Origin: Adiantum capillus-veneris
Lineage: Eukaryota; Streptophyta; Polypodiopsida; Polypodiales; Pteridaceae
Assembly (NCBI GenBank): GCA_014529385.2
Contig: CM043962.1
Span: forward strand, 130,523,074 to 130,587,073
Direction: 5' to 3'
Length of the DNA stretch: 64,000 nt
The notes below the pieces were generated by a model. It saw only the letters and a list, made by a program, of their open reading frames with translations, made no database searches and had not been told where the DNA came from. The position numbers were made by a program, and so were the translations under genes. The first letter of the stretch is position 1; the number at the start of each line of letters is the position of its first letter. Of the stretch, positions 47,900 through 61,428 are shown piece after piece.

Positions 47900-49905
47900 G
47901 CAATTTACAAATTTCCCTCATAATGTTGCAAAAATGCAGAGAGCCTCCTACTCTGGATAAGATCGTGGTTTAGCACGCTTGTACGCTCACTTTTGCCCAG
48001 TGTCCGTTTACTTCTTTGTTTGCTGAGCTTTTGGGTCTTGATCTCTTTCTTCTTCTTGCTAAGCATTTGGTTCTTGCAACTCTCTTTCTTCTTCTTCTTG
48101 CTGCTGCTTCTCTAATTTTTTCCTCTTGTTGTAGCCTCTCTTTCTTATGTCTTTCAGCTTCTTCATTAGCCTTCCTTTGTCTCCTACGCAAGTCTTCCTA
48201 ACGTTGGACCTCATTGCACTTTTGCATTTTTTATGCCAGCTTCCTGATCACTTCTTGTGAAAAAAAATCTGGGGCAGTATCAAACACATTTTCAGCTGTA
48301 TACGCTGCATGATCCTCTGATTGCAGCCATAGGAACAGCCAGCTGCTCAAAGTATCTATCAAGAAGTTTTGCTGATGTTCTTTGGTCTGGTCCTCTATCT
48401 TAGGAGTAACAAGACAACTTCCTTCAGGGTTCTGTTGCACTTTGGACATACTATCATCAATAATTAGACTGTTTTGGGGCCCAAAGTTATATTTCTTCCA
48501 AAACAATCTCAAATCCTTCAAGAATACATGCTTATTATATATCTGCCAAGGCTGCCACTACAATAATTCTGTGAAAAAAACAACTCTTAGCTTAGCCCGC
48601 TCCTCTTTGAATACTGCTTCTAATATTGCAATCACTTTAGGTGTCATGCTAGTGCTCCATCTATACACATGGAAAAATCAGAGGCACCAATCCAAAAAAT
48701 CTTGATTGTCTTTGCGACAAATACATACCTCCTATCTTGAAACATTGTACTTTATCATTTCCCTTGCATTTTTAGGGGGAATGTCACCGTGCATTGGCTC
48801 TACAACTTGAACAAGCAGGGCATTTAAATCAAGCACCAAAGCGCATCCCTTGTTTGGCAACAGATTTGGCACCCATATTGGGTCTGGCAGTGCATACCAC
48901 TCAGCAAAAATAACTTCCCCCCCAGGGATGAACATAATTGAAGTACTCAAGAATTTTCATTAAGTGTTTAAGATAGCTAGCCAGGTGATTCTTAATGTCG
49001 GCTTTTCCTTTTCATAGCTGTCTCGCCTTGGCAATACGCCACTTTTGTATGGTTTTGCATTCAATGGCATAATTCAAATCATGCAGGGCAACTAACTGCA
49101 GTTTATCTTGCCATGTGACACAGAAATGGTATCGAATAAAGACATCTTTAAAAAAAAGAAAAAACTACTAAATTGTTGCACAGTAAAGTAATATTGAAAA
49201 GAGTTTCTCCATTATAAATATCCAAAGAGATACATGCCATAGGGTGTGGAGCTTGCTAGCACTAGATAACTTAGACACAACAGGGAATAGATTCAACATA
49301 ACTTCTTGCAAGCACGTGAGTGAATGTCTTTCTTTTCACCTCTACTACGTTCCTTTAAGTCATCCAGGGTGCTCGAAGGGGAAGCACATATCTCGTCCCC
49401 AGGATCTTCCAGAATCTGTTCCAAGCCACCTTTTCTCTTTAGTTTCACTTTGTTTACAAAACCCTACAAGGGGTTTTCATCACCGGCATCTTGCATATTC
49501 AACCCACTGTGAGTCCTGAAATCTTCGTCTTGAGCACTCCTATCTTCCTCTTTCACACTCCTAACCGTTTCCTCTGACGCTCCCTGGGTTTGGGATGGGT
49601 AATAATGAAAAAATCCTCATCATCATCATCTGTTTCTTTACCATTTGCAACAACCTCGTGCATTGTCGCATGCTATGGCATTACACCTACCCTTTCATGT
49701 TGTCTATCTAGCTCATCAAATTCATCATTCCAGAGCTTCTCTTCTATCCTTTGGTTGACAGGTGTCTTGTCAGGTTCGCGTCCTGCATCATTGATACCTT
49801 TGTATTCCATTCACCCGTTAATTTTCATCGATACCATTATGATTGCTTGTATGCATAGTGTGACAAGTAGCATTCCATGTATGGTAGGCATCTATATCCT
49901 CTAGA
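47900..49905 (-). pseudogene. FCP1-like HAD phosphatase locus, inverted right copy
   Basis: Reverse-complement copy of 6242-6613 joined directly to 19670-21290. From the 5' side it reads MHEVVANGKETDDDDEDF (about 49640), then GLEQILEDPGDEICASPSST (about 49410), then IMFIPGGEVIFAEWYALPDP and CALVLDLNALLVQVVEPMHG (48930-48780). Next are FGPQNSLIIDDSMSKVQQNP (about 48480) and a charged tail (RRRQRKANEEAERHKKERL, about 48190). Here the nucleophile loop is DLNALL, again lacking the second Asp. Several breaks, so not functional. It lacks retrotransposon C: the target AAGAG occurs once, at 49548-49552. Confidence 0.7.
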
Positions 49906-49909
49906 CATT

Positions 49910-51900
49910 CATATTGTCTATGCTAACTATGCTAACTAGTATACAAAGTGTGCTAACCACCATGATCAATATGCTAACTAGCATACAAAATATGCTAACA
50001 AGGAAGAGTGAATATAGTGTGTATGCTAACTAGCAAATAATGTATGCTAATTAGCATACATAAAATGTTAATAGGAAAAGTTGTGTGTATGCTAATGGTA
50101 TGCTTATTACTAATGGTGTGCTAATTAGCATACATGCTATGTTAATTAGCATACATAGTTAGCATACTATGTATGGTAGCATAGATGGTATGCTAACTAG
50201 AAGATAAGTTATGCTAATTGACATAACATATCTATTAAATTAGCATACCATCTTTTCTGGTTAGCATACAACACATGCTAACTAAAATACAAATTATAAT
50301 AAGAGCCTCAAGTGATCAATCAAATGCTTGTACCATAACTTATGCATTGCATCTCTAGTGCATAGGAACTTGTATATGATGATCAATAGCATACTGATAT
50401 GTAGACTTTTGCTAGTTAGCATATAGATTGTGCTAGTTAGCATATTGATTGTGCTAGTTAGCATATGGAGTATGCTAGTTAGCATGCCTTGGGTTCTAAA
50501 TAGCATACAGAGCTAGCTGGCTAACACAATATGTATGATAATTAACATACCTGGTATGCTAGTTAACATACCTAGTATGCTAGTTACATACCTAGTATGC
50601 TCAATTGCATGATAAGTACGTTGTCTAACAGAAAGTGATTATTCTAGTTAGCATATGGAGTTTGCTAGGTAGCATATGGAGTATGCTAGTTAGCAGGCCT
50701 TGAGTTCTAAATAGAATACAAAGCTAGTTGTTCAACACAAAAGGTATACAAGTTAACACCACTTATGCTAGTTAACACCTAGTATGCTCACTAGCATGAT
50801 GGGTATGCTATTTAAGACAAGATTTATGCTAGTTAGAACTAGCAGCTGGGCTGGGTATGCTAGTTAGCATATGGAGTATGTTGGTTAGCATATAGAGTAT
50901 GCTAGCTAGCATGCCTTGTGCTCTACCTCGCATATAGAGTTAGCTAGTCAGCACAAGATGTATGCTAATTAACATCGTTTATGCTAGTTAGCACCTAGTA
51001 TGCTCAATAGCATGATGGGTGTCCTAATGCGTATACTAGTTAGCATAGTGAGTATGATAGTTAGCATGTGTAGTATGCTAGTTAGCATATAGACTGTGCT
51101 AGTTAGCATATGGACAGTGCTAGTTAGCATATGGATTGTACTAGTTAGCATATGGAGTATGCTAGTTAGCATGCCTTGGGTTCTAAACAACATACAGAGC
51201 TAGTTGGTTCACACAATATGTATGCTAATTAACATACCTCGTATGCTAGTTAACATACGTAGTATGCTAGTTACATACCTAGTATGATTAGTTGCATGAT
51301 AAGTACGATGTCTAACAGAAAGTGATTATTCTAGTTAGCATATGGAGTTTGCTATGTAGTATATGGAGTATGCTAGCTAGTAGGCCTTGAGTTCTAAATA
51401 GAATATAAAGTTAGTTGTTCAACACAAAAAGTATGCAAGTTAACACCACTTATGCTAGTTAACACCTAGTGTGCTCACTAGCATGATGGATATGCTATTT
51501 AAGACAAGGGTTATGCTAGTTAGAACTAGCCGTTGGGCTGGGTATACTAGTTAGCATATGGAGTATGCTGGTTAGCATATGGAGTATGCTAGTTAACATG
51601 CCTTGTGTTCTACCTAGCATATAGAGTTAGCTAGTCAGCACAAGATGTATGCTAATTAACATAATATTTGCTAGTTAACACCTAGTATGCTCAACATCAT
51701 GATGGGTGTCCTAATGAGTATGCTAGTTAGCATGCCTTGTGCTCTACATAGCATAAGGAATTACCTTGGTAAACACAAGATATATGCTAATTAACACTCT
51801 TTATGCTTCTTAATATACGATGTTGCATGCACATTAGGATGTTGATTGTGCTATTTAACACTATGATTTGTTTTCATGAAAATGCTGAATGTCCTAGTTA
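49910..51900. repeat. AT-rich palindromic array (right block 2) with ~687-bp higher-order repeat
   Basis: Up to about 50290 it mirrors 5930-6240. Beyond that, variants of TATGCTAGTTAGCATATGGAG dominate. A larger unit of about 687 bases occurs twice: the GGTTCTAAATAGCATACAGAG-type marker is near 50490 and 51177, and a GGGCTGGGTATGCTAGTTAG-type marker is near 50850 and 51537. Methionine/isoleucine/threonine-rich frames across it are repeat artefacts. Confidence 0.88.
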
Positions 51901-51927
51901 GCAATATGAATACTAATCATCATTTGG

Positions 51928-52623
51928 ATGTTGCAGGTTGAGTTCTTTTGTAGATTCAAGGAAAAACATACAGATTGCAAGATTGGCATGAGAATGTTTC
52001 AGATGTTGAATCCATTCTTTTGTAGGCGGCTGAAGGATAGATACACATGCTGTTGCGAATACCATGTGCAAATGTCCTTTTTGAAGGACACATTGAGCCA
52101 CATGCGCTCTTGTGCTTTTGGGCTGCATAGAGAAGGTTGTGACTGTATATGCAGTATCTGTGCGCCAGGTGAGAACATTAGCAAGGGTTTCTTGGCTTCA
52201 CATCACACGTTCAAAGGTGTCACACATATGTGGGAGTCTATTCTCTATCCAAAGCCCGCATGTGCAGTTTTCCATAGAAGGGAATGCCTGATGGGAGATT
52301 GTTTGACATGTAGAGTGAATAGGTTGGAATTATGCTGCTTGGAGACACCAAACCCAGGTAATAGTATTAATGTGAAAGTACTTGCATATGTACAAGCTCA
52401 AGACAAGTAGGGAAATAGTAACAAAATAAAAGATCTTTTGCACAAAGAAATGCAGTGCCGGGAGTTTCTTCAACTCTTGAATACCAAGTTGGAGCTCTTT
52501 ATCACTCATAACTATGTGGCTCGATGGCAAGGACAACAACTCAAGGATAGTAGCATAATTCTTGTTTTACGAGGGAGTCATGCCTTACATGTGGACTCCT
52601 CATATGCATTCCAAAGTGCCTAG
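51928..52623 (+). pseudogene. DNA-transposon transposase, N-terminal half
   Basis: Plus-strand frame of 160 residues, then a stop and a continuation. It reads MFQMLNPFFCRRLKDRYTCC followed by CEYHVQMSFLKDTLSHMRSC, CDCICSICAPG, HHTFKGVTHMWESILYPK, FHRRECLMGDCLTCRVNRLE. Past a TAG (52408) come FLQLLNTKLELFITHNYVAR and WQGQQLKD. The Cys-rich TCCCxYHVxM block and the later CxxC pairs look zinc-binding. In the complete proteins of this family, as I remember them, this part precedes the DGAASQFK domain, which here lies at 46162-47285 on the minus strand. The two halves hardly overlap in content, consistent with one gene split by an inversion. Confidence 0.65.
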
Positions 52624-52630
52624 CATCTTG

Positions 52631-54786
52631 CTACAATAGGTATCTCCGACAATCCGAGACAATGCACTTGGGCTCAATTACACAGACAATGGAAAAGAAA
52701 AAAGGGTGGTACTTGTGTGCACATGGAAGATAATAAACATCGGTTGCATGTTTTCTTGATAGGAGGTGGCCATAGGCAACACAAGATCCACAAATCAAGA
52801 TAGTGTCAACACCTAAAACAGACTTGGTACATGGGGTAGGCACTAGAAGGGCCCTACCCTCTTTCTTCAAGAAGGTGCATACCTCCTTCATGAAGGAGCC
52901 ATGTCTACTCGGCTCACATATCACACGATCCATCTCCTCAATCAAAGCCTGCACATTATGAAAAAAAGGCATCATTAATTTCAAGCACTTCCAAATGCTC
53001 TTAGCACTCTCAAGTGGTTTAACCATAGGGCTCTAAGCAATTTCCAATGCAAATAGCACTTTCATATGTTTTATTATTGCTCTTAGCACTTGCAAGTGGT
53101 CTTACTTGTGTGGAATCTTAGCAATTGAAAGTGATGAACACTTGTAAGTGGTATGAGCATATGCAAGGGGTCTTAGTAGCTGTAAGTGATCTAGAAACTT
53201 GCATGTGCTTAGACCACTTGCAAGTGGTCTAAAGTTATGTAAGTGAGTTTGACTACTTGTATGTGGTATAAGAAGATATAAGTGGTCTAAGCACTTGCTA
53301 GTGGTCTAAGCACTTGTAAGTGTTCTAAGCACTTATAATTGGTGGTATTACTTGCAAGAGTGGTCCAAGCCCTTGCAAGTGGTCTTAGCATGTGCAAGTG
53401 GCTTGATCACTTGTAGGTGATCTTATCACCTACAAGGTCTGAGCCCTTGCAAGTGGTCTTAGCACTGAAAGTGGTCTAAGCACCTGCAAGTGGTTTGAGC
53501 ACTTATTAGTGGTCTTATCACCCGCAAATTTGAGCCGTTGCAAGTGATCTTAGCAACCTGCAAGTGGTTTGAGCACTTGCAAGTGGTCTAACAACATGCA
53601 TGTAAGTTGTCTAAGCTCTTTCCAGTGGTCTAAGATCTTGTAACTGGTCTTAGCATTTTTATGTGGTTTGGGCCCTTGCAAGTGGCTAAGAACATGCATG
53701 TGAGTGGTCTAAGCACCCCATGGTGGTATGAGAACTTGCAATTGTCTAGGCATTTGTGTAAGTAGTCTAAGAACATGCATGAGCTCCATACACCTACAAG
53801 TGGTCTAACTGCTTTCATGTAGTCTTAGCAGCTCCCTTCATTTCATAGCAACAAATCCCTCTTCTTTGCTAAGATCAATTTAGTAGTAACAACCTTCTCC
53901 TTAGCAGTATGAACCTCTCCATTAAGATCTTTGGTAATTTGACGCACCCAGTCTGTGTATAGGGGTTGGGGTGCAACCTCACCCACTTTTGCAGGGTGAC
54001 TGAACACTATCATGCCATAGGATCCAACAACATACTCCATTTTTTCATGTAAGACAAACACACCATAATTGGAGAAGAACTTGTTCACCTTATGACCCTT
54101 TACATTCTCTAAGACCATACTACCCACCACAGCCCAAGCAATCTTGTGAATTTTGGGTTTATCTTGAGCTGCTGCACAATTCTCATATGAAAATCCCCTA
54201 ACAAACTTTGTTTTTTGTTCCCCATTAGAGGGGGAAGCATGGTACACTTTTTGGTACAAAAGACGGCAAGCATCGTAGAGATGATCCTACACTATATGCA
54301 GGAAGACATTCAAGTTATTCTTCTCTAAAATTTGAAGATGTTCAGTCACTGCTCAGGTGAAAAATCCTAGTCGGTAATGTCTTTGGAAAAATTTCCCTCC
54401 AAGCTCAATCTGTACTCATCATGTAGCGCAACAACTGAGTAGAAATATTAGAGAACTTGGGGTACTCAGACGATGCAGGCAATAATAAAGAGAAGATGCA
54501 AAAATTAGTTCTTGAGGGGTGATTCACGCATCTATAGGGTAACAATGTGTAAACAATAGCCAATAGAGGAGACATGTAATAAGCATATGTGCATGTAGCA
54601 GACATGGAAGAAGATCACAATACCTTTTTGAGCATCACGCCTTGCAATTGGGGGAGCCATTTTCATCAAGGAAACTTCACCTTGCTCTGGACGTGTTGAA
54701 GGGGTCTTCACAATAGAGTTGACATACTCGAAGGGTCTTTTGCTCCTCTTGGAGGGAGTGTTCCTCTTGGGGATGGTAGCACTCAT
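52631..54786 (-). pseudogene. Unrecognised multi-exon gene ending in a Cys/His zinc-binding domain
   Basis: Minus strand. A likely first exon, ATG at 54784-54786, gives MSATIPKRNTPSKRSKRPFE, YVNSIVKTPSTRPEQGEVSL and PPIARRDAQK, then a GT donor-like site near 54630. A second block (54400-53843) reads LSLEGNFSKDITD, LQILEKNNLNVFLHIV, DHLYDACRLLYQKVYHASPS, KFVRGFSYENCAAAQDKPK, AWAVVGSMVLENV, PQPLYTDWVRQI. After a ~800-base minisatellite-bearing gap the last block (53026-52631) holds LESAKSIWKCLKLMMPFF and a cluster CGSCVAYGHLL ... LPCAHKYHPFFFSIVC ... CIVSDC (CX2C, CXHX2H, C, C), reminiscent of a RING-like finger. Stops and a frameshift mark it as broken. It may be a second gene of the neighbouring DNA transposon. 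I do not know the family. Confidence 0.5.
53040..53835. repeat. Minisatellite of CAAGTGGTCTAAGCACTTG-type units
   Basis: About 35 degenerate copies of a ~19-25-base unit, often CACTTGCAAGTGGTCTAAG. CACTTGCAAGTG is itself a 12-base palindrome. It falls between two coding blocks of the zinc-binding pseudogene, so probably within an intron. Confidence 0.85.
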
Positions 54787-54929
54787 CTTTGTGCACGGAA
54801 ACCACTATGAAATAGTAGAGGGATGAGTGAGCATGAAAGCACTTGGCAAGAGGGAAGGCAAGAAGGGAATAGCAGAGAAGGTATGACTCCCACATCTAGG
54901 TCTCACGGTTAGAGGGAGCAGGGCAACGT

Positions 54930-55750
54930 GATAGGCGGATTAATGAAAACCTAGAGCATCCTCAATATTGCTTGCATCAATAGTACCAGCACCTACATCA
55001 ATGCCCTGCACAATGTTCCAAAATCCCTTTGATACAAGTACATGCTACATCATGTAATCTACCACATAGGGTAATTGTCCCCATCCAATTTGTCCTCAGC
55101 CCAGCAAACATCTTACACATATGTGTTGTTGGCAGCCATGGAAAATGCATGCACCTGATTTGAAAGCTGCCCGAACTCAGGAAAAATTGAGTGAGACCGC
55201 TATATAGCACAACCTATAGTAGACTGTATGGGGCCTGTTATGCAATAATTGGCACTAATAGAAATTATGCACAAAATGACAAAATTGCATGTGCAGACCT
55301 GGCTGTAGTGCAAACGAAGGTCGAAATGAGCTTGAAATGAAATTTTGTGTTGACACTCTCCAAAGCTCGTTGAAATTTGAGTAAACAAGCAAGGATGTTT
55401 TGGTGACACTGGCGACTAAGCCCAAGAGGACATGACCTACTCTGATATCAATTGTTGGAATTAAGGTTGCAAGGAAACACACACAACTTGGAGAAGATGA
55501 AGGAAGCTCAAGGCACACAACAGAGAGTGTATTACTTAGTGTGCAATAGAAAGATAGATTGCACTAGAGTGATGGGCGTATATACAATGCACGGGGGAAA
55601 AAACCTCCTAAAGGGGGAAAAAATGTCTCGATGGTCTAGTGTTCACGCACATCACTATCACATGTATATGGTAACATTGTATGACAATTGCAGCAATAAT
55701 AGTGATGTGTTCACGCACATCACTATCACATGTATATGGTAACACTGTAT
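54930..55750 (-). mobile_element. Copia fragment, inverted (partial LTR, PBS, start of gag)
   Basis: Right to left: LTR sequence from about 55750 to 55453 (ending TTCCAACA on the minus strand), a PBS (TGATATCAGAGT, 55439-55450, two changes from the initiator tRNA-Met type), leader, and a gag start matching copia F (GACAATTACCCTATGTGG, and LDGDNYPMW at protein level in F). It stops abruptly near 54930. The LTR part holds a tandem ~66-base duplication (about 55643-55765). Confidence 0.78.
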
Positions 55751-55982
55751 GATAATTGCAGCAATAATAGTTGTAGAGCTGCTGGTTGATATTGTTGTTT
55801 GTTGTACAACTGGTAGCTATTGCACAACAAATAGTAGTAGTGGGTGGCTACTATTGTCAGTCCTGGTTGTTGTTGGTTGCAACTATTGTACAAAATATGA
55901 CTATTGCAACCACCAACAACCAGCATTGATAACAGCTATGTCAGAAGCAACAACATTAGTAGTTGTTAGGAGAGAGGTATAG

Positions 55983-57448
<1,466 letters not shown>

Positions 57449-59945
57449 ATGCCACCTAAAAGAGTTGCCCATGGTAGAAGGCCATCAACCAAACTCACAG
57501 AGAATCCAAATTGTGACATTCCCATTCCAAAGAATTCAAATCAAGGCTTTGACATTGACCTGGAGGTTGCTAATGAAGCCAATCCAAACTTGGATCGGCA
57601 GGAGGCTAAGACACATGAGGACTCTCGGCACTCTATGAGGTCCAAAGAAAGAAGAGAGATGCTCTTGATCTATTGAATCTCAGAAGAAGACTAAGGGAAA
57701 AACCAAAAAGCACATTGATGAGAGTGAGGGTAGTAGAAGGAGTCATAGGTAGGACACAAGAAGACTAAGCACAAACCACACTTAGACATAGTAATTGAAA
57801 CAGATGATATTGACCACTGGGAAGTAGAAAAGACCACAACATCTAGAAGAAGGTCAAAGAGTGCAACTTAGTTTCAAAAGACAAGACAACTCAGATGTTT
57901 ACATTCAAGCCTTTGAAAAATATAATGAGGTCAAAAACATTGACCAAGACAAATGGGGAGAATATTTTCCTCAGACATCAAAGGATGTAGCTCAAAAATG
58001 GTACTACCATTATCCAACATGCCGGCTCAGAACATGCAATAAGTTGATCACAGCGTTCAGGCTTGAATTTTTAGATAACAATGGAGATGAAGGGATCATA
58101 AGCAAGATGGATAGAATAAAACAAGGTAAATTATCAGTTTGGAGCTACGTAGAGAAGAATAAAGAGCTAGCCAGACAACTACACAAAACGCCATTTGAAA
58201 AACAAATGAGGTCTTGGTTCCTTAGTGGGTTCAAAATTACAAAGCTAAGGGAATAGGAAATTCCATCCCCGACAAAGAAATTCAATGATTTGGTACAATG
58301 AGCTATAAAATTGGAATAATACGAAAAAAAGGAGAAAGGTGACAAGGGCAAGAGCAATTCTAGTGATAGTGAGATAATTATTGAAGAGTTTGATTCTACC
58401 TCCAGTTCCAGATCATCTAATAGCGACTCAAATGATAAAGCTAAGAAAAAAGACATGGTGTTCACATTGTAGCTGAAGGGATCACAGATCAGATGAATGT
58501 GATCAATGTACATAATGTAAAGCCTATGGCCATGCGTGGAATAACTACAAAATAAGGATCCACCACCTCAAGCAGGGAAAGGACTTGTATATATATGATT
58601 GCTAACCAATCTAGAAGTGGTGAAAGCGGATGGAGAATCTAGTTCCAAGGAAAATGGTGCCATTATAGTTGATTCTTGGAAGCAAGATTTCAGCTACTAC
58701 AGTTATGGGAAATATGACCATTTTGTAGTTCAATGTCTAGACAATTCAAAAACAAATGAATCTAAGAAAAAGCCACTTGAACCAATGCTAGTGCCAGTGC
58801 TAGTGAGAATGCTCACTAGAAGCCGAGGAGTGGTGATTGAAGAGATTTTGGATGAACCTGATAAAGATGTAAAGCAAGTTGCTAAAACAAAGAGATAGGA
58901 GTAGCAGAGTGCTACCTGCAAGGAAAAAGGAAAGGTAAAGATAGTGGATGAGTGGCAAGAGCAGTGAGATCTGGAAGCTAAGATCATAGAGAAATTAGCA
59001 AAGAAGATGCCAAAGCAACCAAAATTTTATGATGTTGTGGATATCCATAAGGTGCCACCCTAATGTTTGGGTACTCTAGAAAATTATGATAACCCAAGAA
59101 TGATAAAAACCAACAAGCATCTAAAGCCAAGTATCAAAGAAAAAGCGAGGGTATTGTTCAAGAAATAAAAATATGTATTTGCATGGAAATACACATATCT
59201 CAAAGGAGTAGATCTACAAGTGTTTCAACACCATATTCCATTGAAACAAGATGTCATACCAATACAATTGAAGAGGTGTAGAATGAACCCTAACTATGCC
59301 AAGATAGTCAAACAAGAAATCAACAATCTATTAAAAGTAGGGTCAATTATTGAACGATAGCAAGCATCATTCCAGCAGTGACTGGCTATTTCCAATTGTA
59401 GTGGTTTTGAAGAAGAATGGTAAGCTATGGATATGTGTGGATTATCAAAAGCTCAATGCTTAGACAACTAAGGACCCATTCTCACTCCCATTCATAAATA
59501 TGCTATTGGACGAGATTGTTGGCAATAAACTGTATAACTTTATGGATGGTTACAGTGGCTACAATTAGTTAAAGATCACAAAGAAACAATGTTTATCATT
59601 GAATTGAGAGCATTTATATACTTAATGATGCCATTTGGATCTTGTAATTCTCAGTGATGCATGATGTAATTCTCAGTTTTTGCACAAATTTTTGTCTATT
59701 TTTATAAATAACTTCACGACCTTCTTGATGAAATAAATGCATCTATTATTTTGGAAATTGTATTGAGAGATGAAACCTTCAAGGAGGCATTCTATATGGC
59801 CTAATTTGAGATGGACTCCACAATGTTCATGCCCATCTACAGAAAATGATGGTGGCATTCCAGCACTATATATCAAAGAGCAAAAGCAAAGATTGCCCTC
59901 GCTAAAATATTGAAGTCTTGTCAAGGATGACAAGAAGCCGGGAGG
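57449..59945 (+). pseudogene. Gypsy element E: decayed gag and reverse transcriptase
   Basis: The Gag start MPPKRVAHGRRPSTKLTENP is at 57449. The Gag core at 57861-58256 reads DVYIQAFEKYNEVKNIDQDK, WGEYFPQTSKDVAQKWYYHY and MRSWFLSGFKITKLRE. A knuckle-like YSYGKYDHFVVQC with a lost Cys is near 58700. The reverse transcriptase begins near 59250 (NYAKIVKQEINNLLKVGSII) and shows KKNGKLWICVDYQKLNAQ, FMDGYSGYNQLKI and a degenerate FINNF where the catalytic Asp pair should be (about 59700). Many stops and frameshifts. No integrase remains before the purine tract, so pol is internally deleted. Confidence 0.8.
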
Positions 59946-59950
59946 GGGGA
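59934..59950 (+). other. Polypurine tract of element E
   Basis: GAAGCCGGGAGGGGGGA followed by G and then TGTTGAAAC (59952), which would be the first base of a 3' LTR. Confidence 0.6.
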
Positions 59951-59951
59951 G

Positions 59952-60317
59952 TGTTGAAACAAAGGAACCCCATCACGCCTATCCAAAGGGGCAAGCACAA
60001 CCTTTTCCCTTCACTTACTAATTTTTCCACCTAAGCCTGTGTTGTAAGTCCTAAACTTGAAAGAGTCTCATGATTTTTGAACCATTCTTTTACTTGATAG
60101 AGAGGCTATATGTCAGAGCCATCAAATTTTTGAAATAATTATCCCTTTCTAGCCAAAAACAAAAATTTCCATTGTACGTATACCAACCAAAATTTGTAAT
60201 TATTAAATGAATTGTTTTCACTTTGGAGCACATGTACTAGAGACTACACACTTGCCAATGAAACTTCATGTGTTGTTTCCTCATGCTCTTGGCATCATGT
60301 ACATGTTCAATGTGTTA

Positions 60318-60376
<59 letters not shown>

Positions 60377-60835
60377 AAGAAAGATTATCTAACAATAGTT
60401 TGATTTCACAAACTATTGAACCACATAATGGGACTAGAGACCAGTCAACATGTAAATAATCAAACCTTATGTATACATTAGGTAACAAGTAGACAAAGTT
60501 AATATTACAATTGACATCATATAGTGTATTACATGTTTTTATTCAAGTAAAATATACAAGGGTCATCTATCACTAGTCAAAATAACTGAACAGTGGACAA
60601 TCTTCAATTATTGTTGTAGTTGTTGTAATCCCAAGGAAAGAGTCTCTTACTTGTCACCATCCAAGAAACATAAGCCTGTCAAAACTGACATTACTTGGGA
60701 AGATAGGTGTCAACGACTCCTCCCCTTGTTATTGGTGTCAAAAATTAAAACAAAAACTAACAACATAACCTAGATCAAATATGAAGTTTAGAGAACGATC
60801 CATTTATTTTCGATAATGTTTTCATCATTTATTTT
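59952..60835. other. Putative 3' LTR of E and spacer before copia F
   Basis: No gene seen. It starts TGTTGAAACAAAGG after the polypurine tract. A (TG)n microsatellite lies at about 60318-60374. The right limit of the LTR could not be placed. The left end of the LTR of copia F also lies somewhere before 60840. Confidence 0.4.
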
Positions 60836-60839
60836 GAGA

Positions 60840-61068
60840 ATGTTACCATATACATGTGGTAGTGATGTGTGTGAACATGCTAGGACCACCATGGCATTTT
60901 TTCCCTCTTTAGGAGGTTCTTTCCCCCGTGCATTGTATATACGCACATCACTCTAGGGCTATTTATTTTTACATTGCACACCAAGTAATACACTCTCTAT
61001 TGTGTGCCTTGAGCTTCCTTCGTCTTCTCCAAGCTGTGAGTGTTTCTTTGCAACCCTAATTCCAACGA
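60840..61068 (+). repeat. 3' part of the 5' LTR of copia element F
   Basis: About 230 bases ending just before the PBS (TTCCAACGA). Its reverse complement is recognisable at 55453-55745, which supports LTR identity. The left boundary was not determined. Confidence 0.75.
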
Positions 61069-61069
61069 T

Positions 61070-61081
61070 TGGTATCAGAGC
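61070..61081 (+). other. Primer-binding site of copia F (initiator tRNA-Met type)
   Basis: TGGTATCAGAGC, the usual primer site of plant copia elements, just inside the LTR. Confidence 0.93.
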
Positions 61082-61428
61082 AGGTTACGTCCTCCCGAGC
61101 TTAGTCACCAGCTGCTCCAGCACATGCCTGCTCACTTTCTCCAATTACACTGAGGTTTGGCAAGTGTTTGCAGGTTGATAAACATTTTGGTGTGCTCGTA
61201 GAGCTCAGTTTGCTTAGATTTCCGATTCGGGCTCATTTCGGCCTTCGTTTCCACTACAGGCACGTCTGCATAGGCAATTTTGTCATTATGTGCAAAATTT
61301 TTGTCAGTGTCGTTTTTTGCATAACGGATGCCTTACAGTCTTCTACAATTTGTGCTATATAGCAATTGTTGTTCCCACTCCATTTCTCCTATTTTCGGGT
61401 AGTTTTCACATCAGGTACAGCATTTACC

